Assembly: GCF_040801785.1 (NCBI RefSeq)
Contig: NZ_CP161805.1
Coordinates: 3,162,001 to 3,226,000 of the forward strand
Reading direction: 5' to 3'
Origin: Sulfitobacter sp. LCG007
Lineage (GTDB): Bacteria; Pseudomonadota; Alphaproteobacteria; Rhodobacterales; Rhodobacteraceae
DNA: 64,000 nucleotides
How positions within the stretch are numbered: position 1 is the first letter of the stretch; every line of letters starts with the position of its first letter. The notes beneath the pieces were generated by a model. It did no database searches. It was given only the letters and a program-made list of their open reading frames with translations, and had not been told where the DNA came from. Position numbers and translations under genes: made by a program. Shown here piece by piece: positions 27,849 through 36,200 of the stretch.

Positions 27849-28514
27849 TCACAATTCGGAAACCTCGCCCGCAGCCAGCACATCGCCTGTGGGTGAACCG
27901 GTCGGCGAACCGCCGGGTGGCTCGTCGCTGACCGCAAGCGTCAGCTGGCCCGCGATCGGTTTCAGATCTTCGGGGAGCTGCACATGCACGGTTCCGCTTT
28001 CCGGCAGCAGGCCCAGGGACACCGGCGCGGCATCGGGCGCGATTGCCCAGACTTCCAGCACCCGCCCCGGCCGCGCATTCCCGGCGGTCCGGTTCAGGGC
28101 GAGCCCGTCGCGCAGCGGGTCGTACACTGCAAGCACGGTAACTTCTTCGCCGGTGATCTGAGTTGCATAGATCGGCACCGGGGCGCCCTGATCGAGTTGC
28201 CGGAAGCCGATGAACCCGGCAAGCGCGATCGCCGCAAGGCTGCCGCCCTGCCAGAAGCCCGCGCGCCGCAGCAGCGGCACATGCCCGGCACCGAAAAGCC
28301 GCGCCCGGATCGCACGCTCTACACGGCGCGGCGGCCGGACCGGGTCGATGTCATCGGTCATGGCCGCAAGACGCTCGTGCCACAGAGCAACCGCATTGGC
28401 GAAGTCCGGGTTGCGGAAACTGCGCTCGCGAACGGCTTTCCGTTCTCCCTCGGGCGTCAGGCCAAGCGCATATTCGGCGGCCAGCGCATCGAATTCCTCG
28501 GGTGCCTCGGTCAT
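27849..28514 (-). CDS. Anti-sigma factor, RskA-like
   Basis: Membrane-anchored anti-sigma protein of 221 aa. The N-terminal helical domain (FDALAAEYALGLTPEGERK) binds the sigma factor. A single membrane helix lies near residue 90-108 (GGSLAAIALAGFIGF). The periplasmic C-terminus ends in LAVSDEPPGGSPTGSPTG, the Pro-Gly-Gly signature of the RskA/anti-sigma-K domain. The start overlaps the sigma factor stop by 4 nt (ATGA). No zinc-binding HxxxCxxC is seen, so it is not a ZAS/ChrR type. Confidence 0.88.
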   Translation of the reverse strand: MTEAPEEFDALAAEYALGLTPEGERKAVRERSFRNPDFANAVALWHERLAAMTDDIDPVRPPRRVERAIRARLFGAGHVPLLRRAGFWQGGSLAAIALAGFIGFRQLDQGAPVPIYATQITGEEVTVLAVYDPLRDGLALNRTAGNARPGRVLEVWAIAPDAAPVSLGLLPESGTVHVQLPEDLKPIAGQLTLAVSDEPPGGSPTGSPTGDVLAAGEVSEL

Positions 28515-29053
28515 GACGACATGCACTCCCGAAGGGCGATCAGCCCGCGCCGCAGCCACGTCCGCATCGTGTTCAGCGGAACGCGGAACCGATCGGCCAG
28601 ATCGGCATAACTCTCTCCATCGAGGTAGGCTCTTCGGATCGCGGCGCCCCGGTCCTCAGGCAGCGCGTCGAGACAATCGACCAGCCGGCGCGCTTCGGAC
28701 GCCGCGACCGCGTACTGTTCCGGCGTCGGGCCGAAGGCCACGAGCTCGCCCTGTACGTGATCCATATCCGTCCGCCCCGCCTTGCGCGCGCGCAGACGAT
28801 CTATCGCGGTATTGCGCGCGATGGTGATCAGCCACGTCATCGGCGACAGTCCGTTCGCGGCATATCTGTCGGCATTGTTCCATATCTTGACGTAGGTGTC
28901 CTGAATCGCGTCCTCCGCAGCGCTCCGGTCACCCAGGACGCGCAGGGCAATGCCGAAGAGTTTGGCGGAAGTTGCCTTGTAGAGGTCGTCAAAAGCGGCC
29001 CGGTCTCGCTGAGCCACCCTGCCGATGAGCGCCTCGATCTGCGTGCGATCCAT
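28511..29053 (-). CDS. ECF-family RNA polymerase sigma factor
   Basis: Extracytoplasmic-function sigma factor of 180 aa. Region 2 covers AFDDLYKATSAKLFGIALRV to DTYVKIWNNADRY with MTWLITIARNTAIDRLRAR. Region 4 has LPEDRGAAIRRAYLDGESYA followed by VPLNTMRTWLRRGLIALREC as the -35 binding helix. It lies next to an RskA-type anti-sigma factor, like SigK/RskA pairs. The start has AGAGG upstream. The stimulus and regulon are not visible. Confidence 0.93.
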   Translation of the reverse strand: MDRTQIEALIGRVAQRDRAAFDDLYKATSAKLFGIALRVLGDRSAAEDAIQDTYVKIWNNADRYAANGLSPMTWLITIARNTAIDRLRARKAGRTDMDHVQGELVAFGPTPEQYAVAASEARRLVDCLDALPEDRGAAIRRAYLDGESYADLADRFRVPLNTMRTWLRRGLIALRECMSS

Positions 29054-29294
29054 TCGAACCTCTGGCAATCCGTGCGGCCACAACGATACCTCGCCGACAA
29101 ACTGGCCCTCCTGCCGGATTAGTCAAACCCGGCCACCGTACACTCTCCGTGCGCTGTCACCCCGAGCCTTCACTGTCGCGCCGAACCTGCCTAGAGTTCG
29201 CGAAAACCCTTCGGGCCGGGACGAAAGCGATGCATCAGAACGGCACGTCCCCCTTTCGGAATGGCATCGAAACCGCAGTCGAGGCCGACCCGCG

Positions 29295-30197
29295 ATGAGA
29301 CCCGTCACACTCAAGCAGATCGAGGCCTTTGTCAGTGTCGCCGATCTGGGCAGCTTCCGGCGGGCGGCGCAACGGCTTCACACCACCCAGCCCAACATTT
29401 CCGCGCGGATCGCGGGGCTTGAAACCGCGCTTGGCGTCCTGCTGATGGAGCGTGACGCGGGATCGGTGCATCTCACGCCCCGGGGGCAGACGCTGCTGAT
29501 CCATGCGCGCACGATCCTTCGCTCGGTCGAGGATCTCGTGGGCGCTGTGGGCGATGCCGGGCTGGTGGAGGGGGTCCTGCGTCTCGGCGTAACCGAACTC
29601 GTCGTCCAGACGTGGCTTGCCACCTTCCTCTCGGCACTCAAAGATCGCCTGCCGAACGTGCTGGTCGAGCTGACAGTCGACCTGTCTTCCAGTCTTTCGA
29701 GGGCGCTCCTCGACCGGACGCTCGACCTGACTTTCCAGAACGGACCCTTCTCGCGCGCGATCGCGGGCACGGTGCCGCTGGGGGACTATCCCTTTGTCTG
29801 GGTGGCCGGCGCGGCACTGAAGCTCGACGCGCGCAGGACAATGGAAAAGACCGACATACTTGCCCATCCGATCCTGACCCATGCGCGGGGCACCCAGCCC
29901 TACGACCAGCTCGCCGCCCATCTGGCCGACGCAGGATCGATACGCCCCAGGCTCGTGCCATCCTCGAACCTCGCGGCCTGCATGCAGATGGCGATGGACG
30001 GCTACGGGCTTGCCTGCCTCCCTCGTGCCCAGGTCCGGACGCCGCTGGCCCAGGGGCGGCTCCTTCAGCTGGATTACCGCTGGACCCCCGACCCGCTGAG
30101 CTTTGCCGCGCGGTTCGACCCCACCCGCTGCCCGGACTTCGTTGCGCAAGCAGCGAGGCTCGCATGCGCCATCGCGGCAGACGATCAAAATTCCTGA
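29295..30197 (+). CDS. LysR-family transcriptional regulator
   Basis: Regulator of 300 aa with an N-terminal winged helix-turn-helix (LKQIEAFVSVADLGSFRRAA and TTQPNISARIAGLE) and a C-terminal substrate-binding domain from about residue 90 (GVLRLGVTELVVQTWLATFL). It lies 93 nt before hyuA in the same direction, so it probably controls the catabolic genes downstream. A nested dyad just after its stop may be its operator. Inducer unknown. Confidence 0.92.
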   Translation: MRPVTLKQIEAFVSVADLGSFRRAAQRLHTTQPNISARIAGLETALGVLLMERDAGSVHLTPRGQTLLIHARTILRSVEDLVGAVGDAGLVEGVLRLGVTELVVQTWLATFLSALKDRLPNVLVELTVDLSSSLSRALLDRTLDLTFQNGPFSRAIAGTVPLGDYPFVWVAGAALKLDARRTMEKTDILAHPILTHARGTQPYDQLAAHLADAGSIRPRLVPSSNLAACMQMAMDGYGLACLPRAQVRTPLAQGRLLQLDYRWTPDPLSFAARFDPTRCPDFVAQAARLACAIAADDQNS

Positions 30198-30202
30198 TCC
30201 AA

Positions 30203-30233
30203 TCCATCCAACTGAAAAATTGGACGCAATGGA
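30203..30233 (+). promoter_or_regulatory. Nested dyad upstream of hyuA, possible LysR operator
   Basis: TCCAT-CCAA-N8-TTGG-N5-ATGGA: an inner arm of 4-5 bp with an AT-rich loop and an outer TCCAT/ATGGA arm. The inner part reads TCCAA-N8-TTGGA, close in size to LysR-type T-N11-A boxes. It starts 6 nt after the regulator stop and ends 57 nt before hyuA. Confidence 0.45.
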
Positions 30234-30290
30234 GCGGGCCGCGCTAGCCTGCCCGCGACAACGATTCGGCGGCGGGGTTCGGGGACAGGC

Positions 30291-32378
30291 ATGGGCAAGG
30301 CGGAAAACCGTTTGGGCGTCGACATCGGCGGTACCTTCACCGATGTCGTCCTGGAAGTGGCGGGCCACCAGTTCTCGACCAAGGTCCTGACCACATACGC
30401 GGCCCCCGAAGACGCCATCCTCGAGGGCATCGCGCAGGTCTGCGCGAAGGCGGACATCGCGGCCGGCGAGATCGGCCAGATGATCCACGGAACGACCCTG
30501 GCCACCAACGCGCTTATCGAGCGGCGCGGCGCGAAGACGGCACTGATCACCACCAGGGGCTTTCGCGACGTGATCGAGATGCGCACCGAGAGCCGGTTCG
30601 AGCAATACGACCTGAACCTCTCCCTGCCCGAGCCGCTGCTGCCGCGCCAGCGCCGCTACGTCCTGTCCGAGCGCGTCGGGGCGGATGGCTCGGTGCTGAT
30701 CCCGCTCGAGCGCGCCGAGGTCGAGGGGCTGGCGGACGACCTGGCCGAGGCGGGCTATGACAGCATCGCCGTGGGGTTTCTGCACAGCTATCTCAACGAG
30801 ACGCATGAACGCATGGTGCGCGACGTGCTGGCCCAACGGGTTCCCGGTGCGATGGTCTCGCTCTCCTGCGAGGTCAGCCCGCAGATGCGCGAATACGAGC
30901 GTTTCAACACCACTGTCGCCAACGCCTATATCAAGCCCCTGATCAAGAGCTACCTGGGACGCCTCGAAAGCCGCCTGAGCGAGGCGGGCGTGACCTGCCC
31001 GGTGTTCCTGATGCATTCGGGAGGCGGGATCATCTCGATCGAAAGCGCGGCAGAATTCCCGGTGCGGCTTGTGGAATCCGGCCCCGCTGGCGGGGCGGTC
31101 TTCGCATCGCATATCGCCGCGCGTCACGGGCTCGACAAGGTGCTGAGCTTCGACATGGGCGGCACCACGGCAAAGATCTGCCTGATCAAGAACCGCACGC
31201 CCAAGACAAGCCGCGTCTTCGAGGTCGCGCGCAGCTACCGTTTCAAGAAGGGCTCGGGCATGCCGATCTCGATCCCCGTGATCGACATGGTCGAAATCGG
31301 CGCGGGCGGGGGATCGCTGGGGTCGGTCGACGCCCTGCGCCAGATCCGCGTGGGGCCGGAAAGTGCCGGATCCGAACCCGGACCCGCCTGCTACGGGCGC
31401 GGGGGCGAACGCCCTGCGGTGACAGACGCCGATCTGGTGCTGGGCAAGCTCGACCCGGAGGGGTTCGCCGGCGGATCGATCCGTCTGCATCCCGAGCTAT
31501 CCAATGCCGCGCTGAGTGCCGCGATCGGGGACAGGCTTGACATGGATCCGCGGGAAGCGGCCTTCGGACTGGCCGAGGTCGTCGACGAAAATATGGCCAA
31601 TGCCGCGCGGGTGCACGCCGTCGAGAACGGCGAGGACCTGTCGGAATATACCATGATCGCCTTCGGCGGGGCGGCCCCTCTCCATGCCGCGCGGCTGTGC
31701 GAAAAGCTCGGCGTGTCGCGCTGCCTCGTGCCGCAGGGCGCGGGCGTGGGGTCGGCGATCGGCTTCCTGCGGGCACCCTTCAGCTTCGAGGCGACGCGGT
31801 CCGCCTACATGCGTCTGTCGGGATTTGATCCCGAAGCGGTGCGCAGGCTGCTGGCCGATCTGGAGGCCGAATCGACGCGTTTCGTGCGCACCTGCGACGC
31901 CCGTGCCGACATCGCCGCCGAGTTCAAGGTATTCATGCGCTACACCGGGCAAGGCTGGGAAATTCCGGTGATCCTGTCCCAAGCGGATGCCCGCGATCCG
32001 GACCGAGCGCGCTATCTGTCTCTCTTCGAGGACGCCTATCACAAGCTTTTCGGCCGCACGGTCGAGGGCATGGATGTGGAAATAACGGTCTGGGCCGTCA
32101 ACGCCACCACGTCGCAGCAGGCTGCGGAGCCGATGGTCGGCGCGAAGGATCAGCCGCTCGAGGCAGGTGCAGACACCAGAGCTATTTTCGATCCGGCACT
32201 TGGACAGATGGTCGAGGCGCGTACCATCGCCCGTAAAGACCTCGCGCCGGGGCAATCCGTCGCGGGACCCGCCGTGATCACCGAGGCAGAAACCACGATC
32301 ATCGTTCCCACGAGTCGCATGGCCCGCGCGCAATCGGACGGTACCATAGACCTTGTCGCGAAGGGGGCTGCCGCATGA
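30291..32378 (+). CDS. hyuA: Hydantoinase/oxoprolinase A-type subunit (HyuA)
   Basis: ATPase-fold protein of 695 aa of the HyuA / 5-oxoprolinase family. LGVDIGGTFTDVVLEVAG at residues 8-25 is the N-terminal phosphate-binding segment. SPQMREYERFNTTVANAYIK and LSFDMGGTTAKICLIKNRT (second phosphate loop near residue 285) are diagnostic, and IGAGGGSLGSVDALRQIRVG follows. With HyuB it hydrolyses cyclic amides in an ATP-dependent manner (N-methylhydantoin, hydantoin, oxoproline or similar rings). The exact substrate cannot be read from sequence. It overlaps hyuB by 4 nt. Confidence 0.9.
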   Translation: MGKAENRLGVDIGGTFTDVVLEVAGHQFSTKVLTTYAAPEDAILEGIAQVCAKADIAAGEIGQMIHGTTLATNALIERRGAKTALITTRGFRDVIEMRTESRFEQYDLNLSLPEPLLPRQRRYVLSERVGADGSVLIPLERAEVEGLADDLAEAGYDSIAVGFLHSYLNETHERMVRDVLAQRVPGAMVSLSCEVSPQMREYERFNTTVANAYIKPLIKSYLGRLESRLSEAGVTCPVFLMHSGGGIISIESAAEFPVRLVESGPAGGAVFASHIAARHGLDKVLSFDMGGTTAKICLIKNRTPKTSRVFEVARSYRFKKGSGMPISIPVIDMVEIGAGGGSLGSVDALRQIRVGPESAGSEPGPACYGRGGERPAVTDADLVLGKLDPEGFAGGSIRLHPELSNAALSAAIGDRLDMDPREAAFGLAEVVDENMANAARVHAVENGEDLSEYTMIAFGGAAPLHAARLCEKLGVSRCLVPQGAGVGSAIGFLRAPFSFEATRSAYMRLSGFDPEAVRRLLADLEAESTRFVRTCDARADIAAEFKVFMRYTGQGWEIPVILSQADARDPDRARYLSLFEDAYHKLFGRTVEGMDVEITVWAVNATTSQQAAEPMVGAKDQPLEAGADTRAIFDPALGQMVEARTIARKDLAPGQSVAGPAVITEAETTIIVPTSRMARAQSDGTIDLVAKGAAA

Positions 32379-34072
32379 CTTCGGATGTCGCATATCAGGT
32401 GATGTGGAACCGCCTCATCTCGGTCGTCGAGGAACAGGCGCAGGCGCTTGTCCGCACCGCCTTCTCCACCTCGGTCCGCGAGGCGGGCGATCTCTCTGCC
32501 GGCGTCTATGACGCCGAGGGGCGGATGCTTGCCCAGGCGGTGACCGGCACCCCGGGACATGTCAACGCCATGGCCGACGCGGTGGCGCATTTTATCCGCC
32601 GCATCGGGCGCCAGAACATTCACGAGGGCGATGTCTACATCACCAACGATCCATGGGAGGGCACCGGGCACCTGCACGACTTCACCGTTGTCACGCCTGC
32701 CTTTCACAAAACCGACTTCGTGGGCTTTTTTGCCTGTACCGCGCATGTGGTCGACGTTGGCGGGCGCGGCTTCGGGGCGGATGCAAATTCGGTCTATGAA
32801 GAAGGCCTTTACGTCCCGATCATGAAGTTCGCCCGCAAGGGCGAGGTCGACCGGACGCTGGTACAGATCATTCGGGGCAACGTGCGCGAACCGGACCAGT
32901 TGATCGGAGATATCCACGCGCTGGCGACCTGCAACGAAATCGGCCAGCGGCGCCTGTCGGACATGATGGCCGAGTTCACCCTGACCGACCTGTCCGGCAT
33001 CTCCGCCTATATCCTTGAGAATTCCCGCCGTGCCACGCTCGAACGGATCGCGGCGCTGGACCGGGGATCGGCCGAGGGCGCGATGCGCATCGACGGCTAT
33101 TCGAAACCCGTCGACCTCAGGGTGCGCCTCGAGATCGGGGCCGACCACATAACCTGTGATTTCACCGGGACCTCAGGGCTCGATCCCAAGGGGATCAACG
33201 TGCCGATGGTCTATACGAAGGCCTATGCCTGCTATGCGCTCAAATGCGCCATCGCGCCGGAAATCCCCAACAACGCCGCCTCGCTCGAACCCTTCCGCAT
33301 CACCGCGCCCGAGGGGTCGATCGTGAACGCCCCGCATCCGGCACCGGTCGCCCTGCGCCATGTCATCGGGCACATGATTCCCGACACAGTCTTTGACGCA
33401 CTCGACAAGCTGCTGCCACGCACCGTCCCGGCCGAGGGCGCAGGATGCCTGTGCAATTTCCAGATGTCATTGCGCCCGCGCACCGATGCCCCGGCTCCTG
33501 CCGGCGCCCGGCGGGCGGAGGTGTTGACCTTCAACTCCGGCGGCTCGGGCGCGCGGCCCGGTCTCGACGGGATGAACGCCACGGCGTTTCCCTCGGGCGT
33601 CATGACCATGCCGGTGGAGGCGACGGAGCATAGCGGCCCGATCATCATCTGGCGAAAGGAACTGCGTCCGGACTCGGGCGGGGCGGGAACGCGACGCGGC
33701 GGGCTCGGCCAGTACATGGAGGTGGGCGCGGTCGAGGGCCACGAATTCGACATATCGGCGATGCTGGACCGGCTGCATCATCCTGCCCGGGGCCGCGCGG
33801 GCGGCGGCGACGGAGCGCCGACCCGGATCGCCCGGGACGACGGCACGCCGATGCAGGGCAAGGGACGCCAGTTCGTCCCGCACGGGGCCCGTGTCCACAT
33901 GGCATTTCCCGGTGGCGCCGGCTACGGCGATCCGAAGGAGCGCCCCCGCGAGGACGTGGCGCGCGACCTGGCGCGGGGTTACATCAGCCCCGAAAGTGCC
34001 GCCCGCGACTACGGTTTGGCCGAAGCCGAAATCGCGGAAGTGCAAGCCGCTGTGCGTCGCGGAGAAGCCTGA
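32375..34072 (+). CDS. hyuB: Hydantoinase/oxoprolinase B-type subunit (HyuB)
   Basis: Partner subunit of 565 aa. SVVEEQAQALVRTAFSTSVR and EAGDLSAGVYDAEGRMLAQA near the N-terminus, GHVNAMADAV, and the block EGDVYITNDPWEGTGHLHDF are characteristic of HyuB. The C-terminus ends in MAFPGGAGYGDPKERPREDV. It is fused translationally with hyuA (ATGA). The following flavoenzyme begins 2 nt after its stop. It acts in the cytoplasm with HyuA. Confidence 0.9.
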   Translation: MTSDVAYQVMWNRLISVVEEQAQALVRTAFSTSVREAGDLSAGVYDAEGRMLAQAVTGTPGHVNAMADAVAHFIRRIGRQNIHEGDVYITNDPWEGTGHLHDFTVVTPAFHKTDFVGFFACTAHVVDVGGRGFGADANSVYEEGLYVPIMKFARKGEVDRTLVQIIRGNVREPDQLIGDIHALATCNEIGQRRLSDMMAEFTLTDLSGISAYILENSRRATLERIAALDRGSAEGAMRIDGYSKPVDLRVRLEIGADHITCDFTGTSGLDPKGINVPMVYTKAYACYALKCAIAPEIPNNAASLEPFRITAPEGSIVNAPHPAPVALRHVIGHMIPDTVFDALDKLLPRTVPAEGAGCLCNFQMSLRPRTDAPAPAGARRAEVLTFNSGGSGARPGLDGMNATAFPSGVMTMPVEATEHSGPIIIWRKELRPDSGGAGTRRGGLGQYMEVGAVEGHEFDISAMLDRLHHPARGRAGGGDGAPTRIARDDGTPMQGKGRQFVPHGARVHMAFPGGAGYGDPKERPREDVARDLARGYISPESAARDYGLAEAEIAEVQAAVRRGEA

Positions 34073-34074
34073 GA

Positions 34075-35262
34075 ATGCCGGCGCATGAAAGCTACGATGT
34101 CGTCATCATCGGCGGGGCCATCTACGGCTCGGCGGTGTCCTGGTGGCTGACGCGAACGCCGGGCTTTCAGGGCCGCATCCTCGTGATCGAGCGCGACCCG
34201 ACCTACGCTTACGCCTCGACGAGCCACACCAACAGCTGCATCCGCCAGCAGTTCACCAACGAGACGAACATCCGCATCTCCCAGTTCGGCGCCGAGTTCG
34301 TGAAGAACTTTCCGACCTACATGGAGGACCCCGAGGTGCCGAAGCTGGCGTTGCAGTCCTTCGGCTACCTCTACCTCGCAGAAACACCCGATTTCGCCGC
34401 GTCGCTGAGGCAGGCCCAGCTGATACAGGCCGCCCATGGCGCCGGAACGAAGCATCTGAGCCCGCAGGAGATCGCGGCCGCCTATCCCTTCTACGCTCTC
34501 GACGGGATCCTCGGCGGCAACCTCAACCTCGTCGACGAAGGCTATTTCGACGGCGGGACCATGTTCGACTGGTTCCGGCGCAAGGCGCGCGCGAACGGGG
34601 TCGAGTTCGTCCATGACGAAGCGGTGTCCATGACACGGCACGGCGTTCGCGTTGAAAGCGTCACGCTGAAATCGGGTGAAACCGTCTCGGCCGGTGTCGT
34701 CGTCAATGCCTCGGGGCCGCGCGCGGTGCTCACCTCGCGCATGCTCGGCATCGAGATGCCGGTCGAGCCGCGCAAGCGCTACACCTACATCTTCGACGCC
34801 GCCCGCCCGCTCGATCGGGACCTTCCGCTGACCATCGACCCGTCGGGCGTGCACATGCGCACGGATGGACGTTACTACATGGCGGGCGGGCATACCGAAG
34901 ACGACCCGGCGGTGGACTACACCGACTTCGACGCGGATCACTCGCTTTGGGAAGAAAAGTTCTGGCCAGTGATCGCGGCGCGCATCCCGCAGTTCGAAGA
35001 GATCCGGCTGGTGAACATGTGGGTGGGCCACTACGCCTACAACACGCTCGATCAGAATGCGATCGTGGGCCCGCATCCCGAGGTCGAGAACTTCCTTTTC
35101 GTGAACGGTTTCTCGGGCCACGGGCTGCAGCAGTCGCCCGCCATCGGACGCGGGCTGGCCGAATGGATCGCCTACGGCGAATACCGGAGCCTCGACCTGT
35201 CCGACTTTGCTTTCGACCGGGTCACCACGGGGCGGAGGTTTCTCGAGAAGGCGATCATCTGA
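34075..35262 (+). CDS. FAD-dependent amine-oxidase-type oxidoreductase (DAO family)
   Basis: Protein of 395 aa of the D-amino-acid/sarcosine oxidase-like DAO superfamily. The FAD-binding start is YDVVIIGGAIYGSAVSWWLT, a G-G-x-x-x-G variant, with the acidic ribose-binding residue in ILVIERDPTYAYAST. The C-terminal flavin segment is FVNGFSGHGLQQSPAIGRGL. Such enzymes oxidise secondary or primary amines, e.g. sarcosine, to imines. Placed in the hyu operon it may act on the amino acid released by ring opening. Exact substrate unknown. Confidence 0.88.
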   Translation: MPAHESYDVVIIGGAIYGSAVSWWLTRTPGFQGRILVIERDPTYAYASTSHTNSCIRQQFTNETNIRISQFGAEFVKNFPTYMEDPEVPKLALQSFGYLYLAETPDFAASLRQAQLIQAAHGAGTKHLSPQEIAAAYPFYALDGILGGNLNLVDEGYFDGGTMFDWFRRKARANGVEFVHDEAVSMTRHGVRVESVTLKSGETVSAGVVVNASGPRAVLTSRMLGIEMPVEPRKRYTYIFDAARPLDRDLPLTIDPSGVHMRTDGRYYMAGGHTEDDPAVDYTDFDADHSLWEEKFWPVIAARIPQFEEIRLVNMWVGHYAYNTLDQNAIVGPHPEVENFLFVNGFSGHGLQQSPAIGRGLAEWIAYGEYRSLDLSDFAFDRVTTGRRFLEKAII

Positions 35263-35343
35263 CGCAAGGAAACGGCGCGAGCGGGCCTTGCACCGGCCCT
35301 CCACCCCGCCAATGATGGCGCGAAGATCAGAAAGGGCACTCAC

Positions 35344-36183
35344 ATGCTGAAGAAACTCGTCCTCACCGGCGCCGCCGGGCGTCTTGGCTCCTACCTTCGC
35401 GAACCGCTCAGCAGGATGTGCGAGGAGCTGGTCAGCACCGACATCGCCGAGGATATCGGCACGCTCTATCCGGGGGAGACCTATAAGAAGGCCGATCTGG
35501 CGAAGATGGACGAGGTCGCCCCCGTGATCGACGGGGCAGAGATGGTCGTCCATTTCGGCGCCATCGTGGACGAGAAGCCCTTCGAGGAGCTGCTCGGGCC
35601 GAATTTCGTCGGCTCCTACAACGTCTGGGAAGCCGCCTACCGGACCGGTGCCCGCCGCGTTGTCTATGCCTCGTCGATCCATGCAGTTGGCATGCATCTC
35701 AAACGCGACCGCATCGGCATCGACGCGCCGCACCGGCCGGACACCTTCTATGGCCTTGCGAAGTGCTTCACCGAGGATCTGGGGTCGATGTACTGGGACA
35801 AGCGCCAGCTCGAGTCCGTCCATCTGCGGATCCTGAGCGCCGCGCAGGTCACTTCGCCCCGGGCATTGGGATCGTGGCTGTCCTACGACGATCTGATCCA
35901 GCTGGTCACGCGCGCCATCGACACGCCATCGGTCGGCTTCTCGATCGTCTACGGCGTGTCCGACAACGACCGCGTGCCCGTCGACAACACGAAGGCCGCC
36001 TTCCTCGGCTATCGCCCGAAGGACAATGCCGAACAGTTCGCCGAGAAGATCCTGTCGGAAGCATCCCCGCCCGATGTCACCGACCCCGGCGAGATGTGCC
36101 ATGGCGGCCCCTTCGCCGCTGTACCTCTGGGCGAATCCGGACTGGCCCGCATGACCATCGTGGACGACCGAAAAAAGACCTGA
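35344..36183 (+). CDS. NAD-dependent epimerase/dehydratase, uronate dehydrogenase-like
   Basis: Extended short-chain dehydrogenase of 279 aa. The Rossmann motif is VLTGAAGRLGSYLREPL, and the catalytic Tyr-x-x-x-Lys is in DTFYGLAKCFTEDLG near residue 138; SSIHAVG carries the catalytic Ser. These segments resemble uronate dehydrogenases, which oxidise hexuronates to lactones. It is the last gene of the block, 81 nt after the flavoenzyme, with AAAGGG before the ATG. A link to hydantoin-type metabolism is not obvious. Confidence 0.8.
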   Translation: MLKKLVLTGAAGRLGSYLREPLSRMCEELVSTDIAEDIGTLYPGETYKKADLAKMDEVAPVIDGAEMVVHFGAIVDEKPFEELLGPNFVGSYNVWEAAYRTGARRVVYASSIHAVGMHLKRDRIGIDAPHRPDTFYGLAKCFTEDLGSMYWDKRQLESVHLRILSAAQVTSPRALGSWLSYDDLIQLVTRAIDTPSVGFSIVYGVSDNDRVPVDNTKAAFLGYRPKDNAEQFAEKILSEASPPDVTDPGEMCHGGPFAAVPLGESGLARMTIVDDRKKT

Positions 36184-36200
36184 CGCGCGCGCTTTCAGGT
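36172..36200 (-). terminator. Terminator between convergent dehydrogenase and MFS genes
   Basis: Read on the minus strand ACCTGA-N11-TCAGGT is followed by CTTTTTT. The stem includes the TGA of the minus-strand MFS gene and the plus-strand TGA of the dehydrogenase. The T-run serves the MFS transcript. On the plus strand only the hairpin is available. Confidence 0.65.
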
